25,155 bases of DNA from a virus. Shown one piece after another: positions 1 to 6,194 of the stretch. The stretch is taken from positions 1 through 25,155 of the IMG/VR virus record IMGVR_UViG_3300042134_000033. One strand, 5' to 3'. The stretch's first letter is position 1, and every line of letters begins with the position of its first letter. Made by a program: the position numbers and the translations under genes. Below the pieces are notes generated by a model, which made no database searches, was not told where the DNA came from, and saw nothing but the letters and a program-made list of their open reading frames with translations.

Positions 1-456
1 GAACAGGCCCTTGTCGATCAACGGCGGCCACCTGACGAGGTCGTCCAGGCCCGCATCCGGGAGGGAGGCTTGGACGTGGTCGGCCTCGCCGAACTGCTGC
101 GCGTGCGGGATGACGAAGTCTCGGCCGCCGTCGGCGTTGAGGGCGGACACGCAGCGGGCGATGCACTCGGGGTGGAGGCGGTCGTCGGCTGATGCGGTGA
201 AGAGGGCGTCGCAGCCGTCGGCGAGGGCGAGGCGGGCGGCGGCGTTGAGGCTGCCTGCCCAGCCGAGCCTCTTGCGGTTGCGGCGCATTCCAGCCCATAG
301 GTCGGGGTGGTCGCGGAGCCATTCGTGGGTGCCGTCGTCGGATCGGTCTTCGGCGAGGTAGGCGTGCGCGGTGCGGGTCTGCGCCTGGATGGAGGCGAGC
401 ATTTCGCCGATCCACGGGCGGGCGTTGCGGGTGGGGATGATGACGCCGACTTTCAC
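1..456 (-). CDS. GT2-family glycosyltransferase, 3' end cut by window edge
   Basis: This is the N-terminal 152 residues of a GT-A fold, family-2-like glycosyltransferase, which would move a sugar from a nucleotide donor to an unknown acceptor. The start reads MKVGVIIPTRN, the usual first beta strand of GT2 enzymes. EDRSDDGT (about residues 36-43) matches the nucleotide-binding DDGSxDGT motif, and SADD (89-92) sits where the metal-binding DxD is expected. The GTG start overlaps the stop of the upstream epimerase gene by 4 bases (GTGA), which implies translational coupling. The rest of the gene lies beyond the left edge. Family assignment is from motifs; donor and acceptor cannot be told. Confidence 0.88.
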   Translation of the reverse strand, partial: MKVGVIIPTRNARPWIGEMLASIQAQTRTAHAYLAEDRSDDGTHEWLRDHPDLWAGMRRNRKRLGWAGSLNAAARLALADGCDALFTASADDRLHPECIARCVSALNADGGRDFVIPHAQQFGEADHVQASLPDAGLDDLVRWPPLIDKGLF

Positions 457-1322
457 CACTGCTCTCCGATCCAGTTGAGCGTCTCGCGGATGCCGTCGGT
501 CCAGTGGGTGGTGGGCTGCCAGCCGCGCACGTTGGTGATGGCGTGGTTGTCGGTGACGACGCGTTGGAGGTCGCCGGGGAGGCGTCCGTCGTGGGTGACG
601 GGGTGCTGGCGGCCGGTGTCGGCTTCGAGCCGGTGGAGGAGTTCGAGGAGGCCGACCTCGTTCTCTGGTCCGCCGCCGACGTCGTAGGGCTCGGTCGCGG
701 TGGAGTAGTCGGCGTGGTGCTCGGCTATGTCGACAAGGAGACTTGTGAAGTCGTCGATGTAGAGGATGTCGCGGGACTGGCTGCCGTCGCCGTGGATGGT
801 GATGGGCTGCTGGTCGTGGAAGGCGCGGAGGAACCAGGTGACCCAGCCCGCCTCGCTCGTGCCGCGTTGGCCGGGCCCGTAGACGGTGGACGGGCGCAGG
901 ATGACCGAGGGCAGCCCGTACAGCTCGCGGTACAACCGGAGGTAGTCCTCGCCGACGGCTTTGGATAGGCCGAGGGGGGCGGTGAGTCCGTCTGCGCCGG
1001 GGTGGACCTTCACGGAGGACGTGAAGACGACAGGGATGTTACCCGCGAGTCGCGCCGCTTCCGCGACGTTGAAGGTGCCGACCACGTTGTCCGTGAAGTC
1101 ACGGGCGGGGTCTTGAAGGCTGACGGCGGTGGAGCAGGACGCGCCGAGGTGGACGATCGTCTCCACCCGGTTTGCTTTGATCACGAGGCTGAGCTGGTCG
1201 AGGTTCGTGGTGGGTGAGGCCATCTGCTTGTCCATGAGGGCGATGGCGTGGCCGCGTTGGGCGAGCGCTTCGACGAGGTGGTTGCCGATGAATCCGGCCG
1301 CGCCGGTGACGAGGATGTTCAC
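453..1322 (-). CDS. NAD(P)-dependent sugar epimerase/dehydratase (extended SDR), catalytic Tyr replaced
   Basis: A 289-aa extended short-chain dehydrogenase/reductase of the NDP-sugar epimerase/dehydratase type. The Rossmann signature TGAAGFIG is at residues 6-13, HLGA at 58-61, RPSTVYGPGQ follows the active site, and a DILYIDD segment is typical of the sugar-binding half. The start GTG (VNILVTG) overlaps the preceding stop as GTGA; reading further upstream gives no family-like sequence. The YxxxK catalytic pair reads LGLSK: Lys121 is present, but the Tyr position (117) is Leu, encoded by CTC. The protein may therefore be an altered-mechanism or non-catalytic member. It lies between two glycosyltransferase genes, which suggests a role in making or binding a sugar donor. 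Confidence 0.88.
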   Translation of the reverse strand: MNILVTGAAGFIGNHLVEALAQRGHAIALMDKQMASPTTNLDQLSLVIKANRVETIVHLGASCSTAVSLQDPARDFTDNVVGTFNVAEAARLAGNIPVVFTSSVKVHPGADGLTAPLGLSKAVGEDYLRLYRELYGLPSVILRPSTVYGPGQRGTSEAGWVTWFLRAFHDQQPITIHGDGSQSRDILYIDDFTSLLVDIAEHHADYSTATEPYDVGGGPENEVGLLELLHRLEADTGRQHPVTHDGRLPGDLQRVVTDNHAITNVRGWQPTTHWTDGIRETLNWIGEQW

Positions 1323-1516
1323 GGTTCGATCGCCTTGGCCCATGCGACGCTCTCGGGGTGTTCGGCGGTGGCGTGCGACGCGACGAGCGCGGCAAGGAAG
1401 TGGGCCCGCGATTGTGCGGCGAGGGCGCGGCTCTTGTCTGGGTTGAAGTGGACGCTGGTTTCCTCGGATTCGGCGAGGAGGCGTTCGCCTTCGCGGTAAT
1501 GCTCCGGGCCCGTCAC
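1319..1516 (-). CDS. small conserved phage/Streptomyces protein
   Basis: A 65-aa acidic, helical-looking protein beginning VTGPEHYREGERLL. It resembles small proteins of unknown function that I remember from Streptomyces phages and genomes, usually starting xTGPEHYREAERLL; that is recollection, not a search. The GTG start at 1516 overlaps the stop of the HTH gene (GTGA), and its own stop overlaps the epimerase start the same way, so it is part of the coupled operon. No signal peptide, membrane segment or metal motif is visible. Function unknown. Confidence 0.75.
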   Translation of the reverse strand: MTGPEHYREGERLLAESEETSVHFNPDKSRALAAQSRAHFLAALVASHATAEHPESVAWAKAIEP

Positions 1517-1818
1517 GCCGCAGCTCCGCACGTGTTGCAGGTGAACCCAGCGGGCGGCGCATCACCGCAGACGGCACACCAAGCCCCGTCCGTGAGAAAG
1601 CTGAGGACTGGCACATGCAGCACGTGGGCAGCGTGAACAACCACGTCCACGGGGACCGTCTCGCGAATGCCCGCCTCGATCTTGGCGATGACCACACGGG
1701 AGATCTCGAAGCCCTGTGCCGTGATGCCGTCCGCCAGCGCCTGAGCGGTTACGCCTTGGTTCTTGCGTGCTGCCTGGATTCGGGCGCTGACAGCGGCGGA
1801 TACCTTCCCTTGGCTCAC
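1513..1818 (-). CDS. XRE-like helix-turn-helix protein with C-terminal zinc ribbon
   Basis: A 101-aa protein. Residues 6-75 look like a Cro/cI-type HTH: RIQAARKNQGVTAQALAD, then a recognition-helix region SRVVIAKIEAG, then HAAHVLHVPVLSFL. The C-terminus has two CxxC pairs (Cys81/84 and Cys94/97), a probable zinc ribbon. The GTG start overlaps the GT4 stop by 4 bases. A DNA-binding protein inside a sugar operon could regulate that operon, perhaps through the inverted repeats at 6126-6167, but that is inference. Family certainty is moderate; target unknown. Confidence 0.78.
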   Translation of the reverse strand: MSQGKVSAAVSARIQAARKNQGVTAQALADGITAQGFEISRVVIAKIEAGIRETVPVDVVVHAAHVLHVPVLSFLTDGAWCAVCGDAPPAGFTCNTCGAAA

Positions 1819-2822
1819 GCGCCCACCTCCACGGGTACGCGTACGGCGTCCTCCCACCAGTGATGCAACGCCTGCATGATGCTCCCCGACGCCTCACCCC
1901 GCGCCGCCATCCCGACCCGCTGACGCAGGCCCGGATCGTCTACGAGCTGCTTGAGGTACTTCCCCCACTCATGCTCGTAGCGGACCAGGAACCCGTTCTC
2001 ACCGTGCCGGATCAGCCTGCGGTACGGCTCGATATCCGACGCGATCAACGGAATCCCCAAGATCGAAGACTCCAAAAACTTAGTGGCGAACTTCGCCCGG
2101 TTGAACGCCGTATCCCGATACGGAGCCACCCACACGTCCCACTCCGCGACCCGCTTGAGGTACTCCTCAACCGAGGGCACCCAGCCCAATGCGCCGATAC
2201 CGCGCCCCCGCAGCCCGAGACGTATCGCCCGCTCGGCGGAGATCCCCACGATCCGCACCTGTACCCCACCCGGTCGCGGGTACCGCGAGATCCGATTCAG
2301 TGCCCGCACCGCCTCCGGCAACTCCGCCACCGTCGACGATGTGCCAGCCCAACCCACCGACAACGGCCGGTCCACTGCCGCATAGTCCCGCTCCCAGCCC
2401 AACAGCTGCGCCGGCAGACCATTCGGAATCACGCGGACGTTCGGCGCGTAGTTCCGCAGCACCTTCGCAAGCGGCTCGGTCACACAGGTGACGAGGTCCG
2501 CGACCGACATGTTGTGGGCCAGCCGGTCGAGCATGGCCGGAGTCCAGTCGCGGGCAGCCGGATTGGTTGGATCGATGTGGAAGTAATCGTCGTCTAGGTC
2601 GAGTACGAGGCGCTTGCCTTGGTCCTTCAGGTGTTGCCACATATCCGAGGCGTCCGGAATGGCAACGCGACATCCGACGATCGTGTCTACCGACGGCCAG
2701 TCGCGGGGTAGGCGCGTTCCGCAGGACACGGCGTGCCCCAGCCACGACAGGCCCATTGCTGGGAGCACTGCCCGATAGTGTCCCGACCCTGCCATGTCGG
2801 CGGACCAGAAGTGAACGCGCAC
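1815..2822 (-). CDS. GT4-like (GT-B fold) glycosyltransferase
   Basis: A 335-aa glycosyltransferase. The N-terminal half has a GSGHYR loop (13-17), LVLDLDDDYFH (72-82) and a VIPNG linker (131-135). The C-terminal half carries LSVGWAGTSS (154-163), an AEWDVWVAPY strand, and KFATKFLESSILGIPLIAS, which is the GT4 donor-binding EX7E-like region. Length and layout fit a complete enzyme. The start is taken as GTG (VRVHFWSADM), 2 bases after the upstream stop; the longer in-frame extension does not look like family sequence. It should be cytoplasmic, as no membrane segment is seen. It sits with another glycosyltransferase and two sugar-nucleotide SDRs, so a shared glycan product is likely. Acceptor unknown. 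Confidence 0.87.
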   Translation of the reverse strand: MRVHFWSADMAGSGHYRAVLPAMGLSWLGHAVSCGTRLPRDWPSVDTIVGCRVAIPDASDMWQHLKDQGKRLVLDLDDDYFHIDPTNPAARDWTPAMLDRLAHNMSVADLVTCVTEPLAKVLRNYAPNVRVIPNGLPAQLLGWERDYAAVDRPLSVGWAGTSSTVAELPEAVRALNRISRYPRPGGVQVRIVGISAERAIRLGLRGRGIGALGWVPSVEEYLKRVAEWDVWVAPYRDTAFNRAKFATKFLESSILGIPLIASDIEPYRRLIRHGENGFLVRYEHEWGKYLKQLVDDPGLRQRVGMAARGEASGSIMQALHHWWEDAVRVPVEVGA

Positions 2823-2824
2823 CG

Positions 2825-3376
2825 TCAGCCCCCGTCCTTGGCTGCCGTCGCTCGCTCGTTCCGGGCAGCGGTCTTGGCCGCGAGGACACCGCACTGATAG
2901 CCGTGCTTCCACACGGCAGGGTGCTCCTGCCGCGAGTCCATGAGGTCTGGGTAGTCGGGCAGTTCGCGGACGCGGTCGAGTTGGCGGTAGAGCCCGGCAA
3001 GCTCACGCTGCCGTTCGGTGACCGTCTCGACGAGCTTCCGCCAGGTCGTGTCCCCGGACACGAGCAGAGCAGCGCACAGGTCGAGGCGGGTCCGCTCGTG
3101 CGCGTGAACGATCTCGGTGGTCCCCGCGCGCTCCTCAGGGCAGTCGTCGGGCGCGGGGGGCGCCTCTGAGCCGGGGATATCCACGGGTTCCGCGAAGACG
3201 AGGACCGCCCGGGCGCCGATCTGCTCGGCGATGCCAGCGAACTCGTCGACCACCTGGGGTTCCTCCCCGATCCCCTGGATGTACCGCAGCGGCTGGTGCT
3301 GGTCTACAACGAGGACGAATGGCGGCCGGTCGTCGCCAGTGCCTTCGGGGAGTCCGAGGATCTGCAAACGAGCCAC
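2825..3376 (-). CDS. conserved phage hypothetical protein
   Basis: A 183-aa protein starting VARLQILGLPEG. The GTG start is preceded by AGAAGG at good spacing and falls 13 bases after the stop of the second epimerase gene. The N-terminal half (PPFVLVVDQHQP, then AGIAEQIGARAVLVFAEPVDIP) strongly resembles hypothetical proteins I recall from Streptomyces phages, in which an IAEQIGARAVLVF core recurs. The C-terminal half is helical and charged, with TTWRKLVETVTERQRELAGLYRQ resembling a coiled coil. No catalytic motif is recognised. It does not look like a sugar enzyme despite its neighbours. Confidence 0.8.
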   Translation of the reverse strand: MARLQILGLPEGTGDDRPPFVLVVDQHQPLRYIQGIGEEPQVVDEFAGIAEQIGARAVLVFAEPVDIPGSEAPPAPDDCPEERAGTTEIVHAHERTRLDLCAALLVSGDTTWRKLVETVTERQRELAGLYRQLDRVRELPDYPDLMDSRQEHPAVWKHGYQCGVLAAKTAARNERATAAKDGG

Positions 3377-3389
3377 GTCAGCCGCCTTC

Positions 3390-4469
3390 TCAGACTCGCC
3401 CGTGGGGGCTCTGCTTGGCAGCCGCACGCGCTACGGCCTCGGCAGTCAGAACGTGGTCACCCGGCTTGATGGTGACTGACACATCCCCCGGAATGACGCC
3501 GCCCCGGCTGTGCGCTCCGCCCTGCTTCAGGTAGCCGGGCAGCCACTCGGCCGCGTAGTAGTCGACGGTCCGCCGAATGCCTTCCTCCAGCGGCACGAAG
3601 TCCGCAGCCGTCATCCCGATCTGCGCGAGCGTCGACGTGTCGGAGGAGACGACCGCGTTCGGTACCTCACCCGGCCGCATCGGCAGGTGCTTGATCCCGA
3701 CCGGTTCACGGGCCGTGATCTCGGCGGCGTACTCGGCGACGAGGCGGGCGATGTCGTTGACGGTGACCGACGTGAGCGGCCCGGCCTCCACCGGCTTCTC
3801 GGTGGGCCCGTGCTCTGCGGTGTGCTTCAGCGCGGTCACGAACGCGCGGGCGACGTCCTCGACGTACACGCAGTCGCTGATCTGGGTGCCGTCGCCGTAC
3901 ACCTCGATGTCGGCACCAGTGAGGGCACGGCAGGTGAAAGCGGGCGCGATCTTCCTCACGCGGCTCGTGCCGTACGGCGCGGCGATCGACTGGCCCGGAC
4001 CGTACGCGTTCACCGGGCGGACGATCGAGATGCGGCCGTCCCGGTACGCATTGAACATGCGCGCATAGTCCTCGGCGGCCGTCTTGCTGATCGTGTACGA
4101 GCCCGTGCCGATGTCCCTCATGAAGGCGTTCCCGACACCCGCGTAGACGACCGGGAGGCCGTACTGGTTGGCGGCCTCGAACACGTTGAGGCTGCCGCGG
4201 ATGTTGGTCTCTGCCGACGGGCGCGGGTTCCCGATCGTCTCCTGCGTGCCGAGGACGGCGGCCAGGTGGATGACGCCTTCCACGTGCGCGGCGAGTTCGA
4301 CGACGCTCGTCTCGTCGCGGATGTCGCCGAGGAAGAACGTCTCGCCGGCCGCCATCTCGGTGTGGGGGTGGCGGTCGAAGACGACGACCTGGTGGCCGCG
4401 GGCGAGGAGTTCACGCCTCACGTAGGAGCCGATGAAGCCCTGGCCGCCCGTTACTCCGTACACGCTCAT
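3390..4469 (-). CDS. NAD(P)-dependent sugar epimerase/dehydratase (extended SDR)
   Basis: A 359-aa extended SDR. TGGQGFIG at residues 7-14 is the cofactor-binding motif, FFLGDIRD (45-52) is the adenine/ribose region, and HLAAVLG (68-74) follows. The catalytic pair is intact as YTISK (Tyr125, Lys129), then RPVNAYGPGQ, VYGDGTQISDCVYVEDVA and a sugar-binding C-terminal half. The canonical Ser of the triad lies in a YAGVGNAFM context, as in some dehydratase-like relatives. There is an extra C-terminal tail of about 45 residues (GGAHSRGGVIPGDV onward). ATG at 4469 overlaps the upstream gene. It probably acts on a nucleotide-activated sugar that feeds the operon's glycosyltransferases; the exact substrate cannot be told. 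Confidence 0.9.
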   Translation of the reverse strand: MSVYGVTGGQGFIGSYVRRELLARGHQVVVFDRHPHTEMAAGETFFLGDIRDETSVVELAAHVEGVIHLAAVLGTQETIGNPRPSAETNIRGSLNVFEAANQYGLPVVYAGVGNAFMRDIGTGSYTISKTAAEDYARMFNAYRDGRISIVRPVNAYGPGQSIAAPYGTSRVRKIAPAFTCRALTGADIEVYGDGTQISDCVYVEDVARAFVTALKHTAEHGPTEKPVEAGPLTSVTVNDIARLVAEYAAEITAREPVGIKHLPMRPGEVPNAVVSSDTSTLAQIGMTAADFVPLEEGIRRTVDYYAAEWLPGYLKQGGAHSRGGVIPGDVSVTIKPGDHVLTAEAVARAAAKQSPHGRV

Positions 4470-4603
4470 GCGCTGTTCTCCTTGGTCTTGTTCTGGCCGC
4501 AGTGTGGGCAGGCTTGGTTCTTGGCTTTGGTGATGGCCGTGATGATTTGGCTGGTGAGGAGGGTGCCGGCGATGATCGCGGTGATGGCGATGGCGGTATT
4601 CAC
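4466..4603 (-). CDS. small membrane protein with C-terminal CxxC
   Basis: A 45-aa protein. Residues 1-25 (VNTAIAITAIIAGTLLTSQI) form one hydrophobic membrane-spanning segment, followed by a short basic tail with CPHCGQ, half of a zinc ribbon. The GTG start overlaps the upstream stop and its stop overlaps the epimerase ATG, both by 4 bases, so it belongs to the coupled operon. Small one-pass proteins with a CxxC are common in actinophages. Function unknown. Confidence 0.65.
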   Translation of the reverse strand: MNTAIAITAIIAGTLLTSQIITAITKAKNQACPHCGQNKTKENSA

Positions 4604-4962
4604 GGCTGCTCCTCGGTGGGGTCGCTGTCGGCGCCGATGGCGAGGCGCCGAACGACGAGGGTGAGGTTGACCGTCACGAGGGACTCGCCGAGGGCGAAGT
4701 CGTCGATCTTTACGACGGTGCCTTTGGGGGTGTAGACGGAGACGCCGTTGATGCGGACCTCGCGGGGGACGACGATGCTGCCTGCTCCGTCTTCGGCAGG
4801 GGTGCAGTCCGGGGCGATCAGTTCGACAACTGAGGCGCGGGGTTTCATCGGCTGCTCCTCGACGGTCTGGGTGATCCCAGCGTGGGGGCATTGAACGGGT
4901 GTGCCCCACGGGTCGGTGTGGTGGGCGCCGCCGCATTCGGGGCGGGTGCAGGGGCCGCTCAC
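4600..4962 (-). CDS. conserved phage protein, possible N-terminal Zn-binding extension
   Basis: A 120-aa protein with two in-frame starts. GTG at 4962 has a GGAGG site 6 bases upstream and overlaps the preceding stop (GTGA). ATG at 4848 has GAGGAG upstream and would give 82 aa. The core (MKPRASVVELIAPDCTPAED, then SIVVPREVRINGVSVYTP) resembles a family I recall from Streptomyces phages and their tail regions. The extension has CTRPECGGAHH and a later QCPHAG, a plausible zinc site matching neighbouring cysteine-rich proteins. The long form is chosen for its overlap and ribosome site; both may be made. Function unknown, possibly structural. Confidence 0.7.
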   Translation of the reverse strand: MSGPCTRPECGGAHHTDPWGTPVQCPHAGITQTVEEQPMKPRASVVELIAPDCTPAEDGAGSIVVPREVRINGVSVYTPKGTVVKIDDFALGESLVTVNLTLVVRRLAIGADSDPTEEQP

Positions 4963-5177
4963 CGGGTGCCTCCGACCGGCTCGGCAAGGGCTTCGTCCCA
5001 TGCGTAGCCGCAGCGCAGGCATTCACGGTGCAGGCGTTCATTCCTCGCTACACCGATGGCGCCGCCGCTGTCGTGGAGGCATTGTCCGAGAGCCCTGTAC
5101 TCGGTGCTGGCGCCCTCGTGCTGGCACTTGGGGCAGGTGGGTTCGTCGCCGGAGAACGGCGGGAGTGGCTCGCTCAT
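4959..5177 (-). CDS. small zinc-ribbon protein
   Basis: A 72-aa protein, MSEPLPPFSGDEPTCPKCQH onward, with CPKC near residue 15 and CLRCGY near residue 54. Together with one further Cys and several His this suggests a four-cysteine zinc ribbon. ATG at 5177 has GGGAG a few bases upstream and overlaps the stop of the 35-aa peptide gene. Proteins of this type are common in Streptomyces phages; their role is not known to me. Confidence 0.72.
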   Translation of the reverse strand: MSEPLPPFSGDEPTCPKCQHEGASTEYRALGQCLHDSGGAIGVARNERLHRECLRCGYAWDEALAEPVGGTR

Positions 5178-5281
5178 CGGCTGCTCCCGATGACGAGTAC
5201 GAAGTCGACGGCCATGACGCCCGGCTGGGCGAGCACAACGAACGCAAACAGGGCCGACATGGCGGCGCAGATGGTTCTCAT
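5174..5281 (-). CDS. 35-aa hydrophobic peptide
   Basis: A short reading frame (MRTICAAMSALFAFVVLAQP, then GVMAVDFVLVIGSSR) that is almost entirely hydrophobic, so a single membrane segment is likely. Both ends are coupled: its ATG overlaps the stop of the upstream gene (ATGA at 5278-5281), and its TGA overlaps the ATG of the downstream zinc-ribbon gene. It fills what would otherwise be a 100-base gap in an operon with no other gaps of that size. That placement is the main reason to believe it is translated. Confidence 0.55.
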   Translation of the reverse strand: MRTICAAMSALFAFVVLAQPGVMAVDFVLVIGSSR

Positions 5282-6024
5282 GAGTCGCCCCCTTCCGGGG
5301 CGGGTAGCGACTTGCCTTCGTCCTTGGGGCGCCGCCTCAGGTCTTCCTCGTCACCTGCGGGCTTGTCACGCCACCACCACACGCGCTCACACAGCAACTC
5401 GACCTTGATCTCGTCCCGCTCGTACAGATCATCATCGGACTCGTCATCGAGAGCGTGCACCGACGGCGGGAACCGGTCGATACCAACAGGGCGCAGCATC
5501 ACGCACCCCTGACTGAGAACGTGGGCCGACGAGACCACGGCCGGAGTCCGGTCGTAGTACACGCGCCGCCCTTGCAACTGGTCGGCGGCGGTCGTCTCCA
5601 ACCGCCAGTCGATAGCCGAGTGGTGAAGCATCCGGTTCGCGATCCGGTGGATATCCAGGAGCTGGTTGAGAGGGTCCTCCCGGAGATAGCCCTCCCAGCA
5701 CTGCTGGCGGGCAAGCGCGAGCGTCCACGTGCCTTCGGCGCGGATCTCGTCGCGGCCTTTCCAGTCGTTGACCTCGCGGCGGTTCGCGGTATGGAACCCG
5801 ATGTCGATCTGCACGTGGTGGCCCCGGAAGTGGGACCAGTGGGTGCCGTTGCCGCTAACGTCGGCCCACCGCCAGTGGGCGTCGCGGTTGTACTCGTCCG
5901 GGGCGCCGATGGTCTCGCGGCCGATGACGCGGACACCGCCGCGTGGGGGTGCGATCTCGACGATGTGCGGGCGCCCGTCGAGGAAGAGGCGGTCGGGGAC
6001 GTACCCGTCGTTGCGGTCGACCAT
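5278..6024 (-). CDS. hypothetical protein, first gene of the leftward operon
   Basis: A 248-aa soluble protein, MVDRNDGYVPDRLFLDG onward, rich in Trp, His and Asp. Notable stretches are GNGTHWSHFRGHHVQIDIGF and, near the C-terminus, an acidic run DDESDDDLYERDE followed by a charged, disordered tail. ATG at 6024 has GCAGGAG about 8 bases upstream; an in-frame ATG 48 bases further up would overlap the inverted repeat at 6058-6096 and is less likely. It heads the operon containing the glycosyltransferases. I do not recognise the family. Several conserved-looking His could bind metal, but no known hydrolase motif is clear. Confidence 0.75.
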   Translation of the reverse strand: MVDRNDGYVPDRLFLDGRPHIVEIAPPRGGVRVIGRETIGAPDEYNRDAHWRWADVSGNGTHWSHFRGHHVQIDIGFHTANRREVNDWKGRDEIRAEGTWTLALARQQCWEGYLREDPLNQLLDIHRIANRMLHHSAIDWRLETTAADQLQGRRVYYDRTPAVVSSAHVLSQGCVMLRPVGIDRFPPSVHALDDESDDDLYERDEIKVELLCERVWWWRDKPAGDEEDLRRRPKDEGKSLPAPEGGDS

Positions 6025-6057
6025 GGGTCTGCTCCTGCGGGTTGCTTGCGGGTTGTG

Positions 6058-6096
6058 GGTGGCAGGGGTCAACCCGCAAGGAAAGCCCCTGCCACC
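6058..6096. repeat. perfect 11-bp inverted repeat in divergent control region
   Basis: GGTGGCAGGGG (6058-6068) and CCCCTGCCACC (6086-6096) are perfect inverted copies separated by 17 bases. A weaker 6-bp repeat (CGACCC/GGGTCG, 6096-6115) adjoins it. The site lies between the leftward sugar operon and the rightward tail gene, within the leader of the leftward genes. It could be an mRNA hairpin (attenuator) or a protein-binding site. It is not followed by a T-run. Confidence 0.6.
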
Positions 6097-6125
6097 GACC
6101 CCTCCGAAAGGGTCGCGAGAACCAT

Positions 6126-6167
6126 CCTACGAATCGTAGGAATTTGGCAAGCGCAAGCTACGATTCC
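6126..6167. promoter_or_regulatory. overlapping palindromes, probable operator for divergent genes
   Basis: CCTACGA-A-TCGTAGG (6126-6140) is a perfect 7-bp palindrome with a single central base. Its right arm region GAATCGTAG (6131-6139) is also a perfect 9-bp inverted match to CTACGATTC (6158-6166). Three copies of the same half-site therefore lie in 42 bases, within one helical-repeat scale of each other. The position between two divergent operons suggests a regulator-binding site. I cannot place -35/-10 boxes with confidence. Confidence 0.6.
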
Positions 6168-6194
6168 AAGGAGAGGCGGCGGTAGGAGGAACCC

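Noticed and set aside
3510-4664. Long plus-strand frame opposite the second epimerase
   Set aside because: It is an antisense shadow of high-GC coding sequence; its protein is Val/Arg/Asp-rich with no family pattern, while the minus strand has clear SDR motifs.
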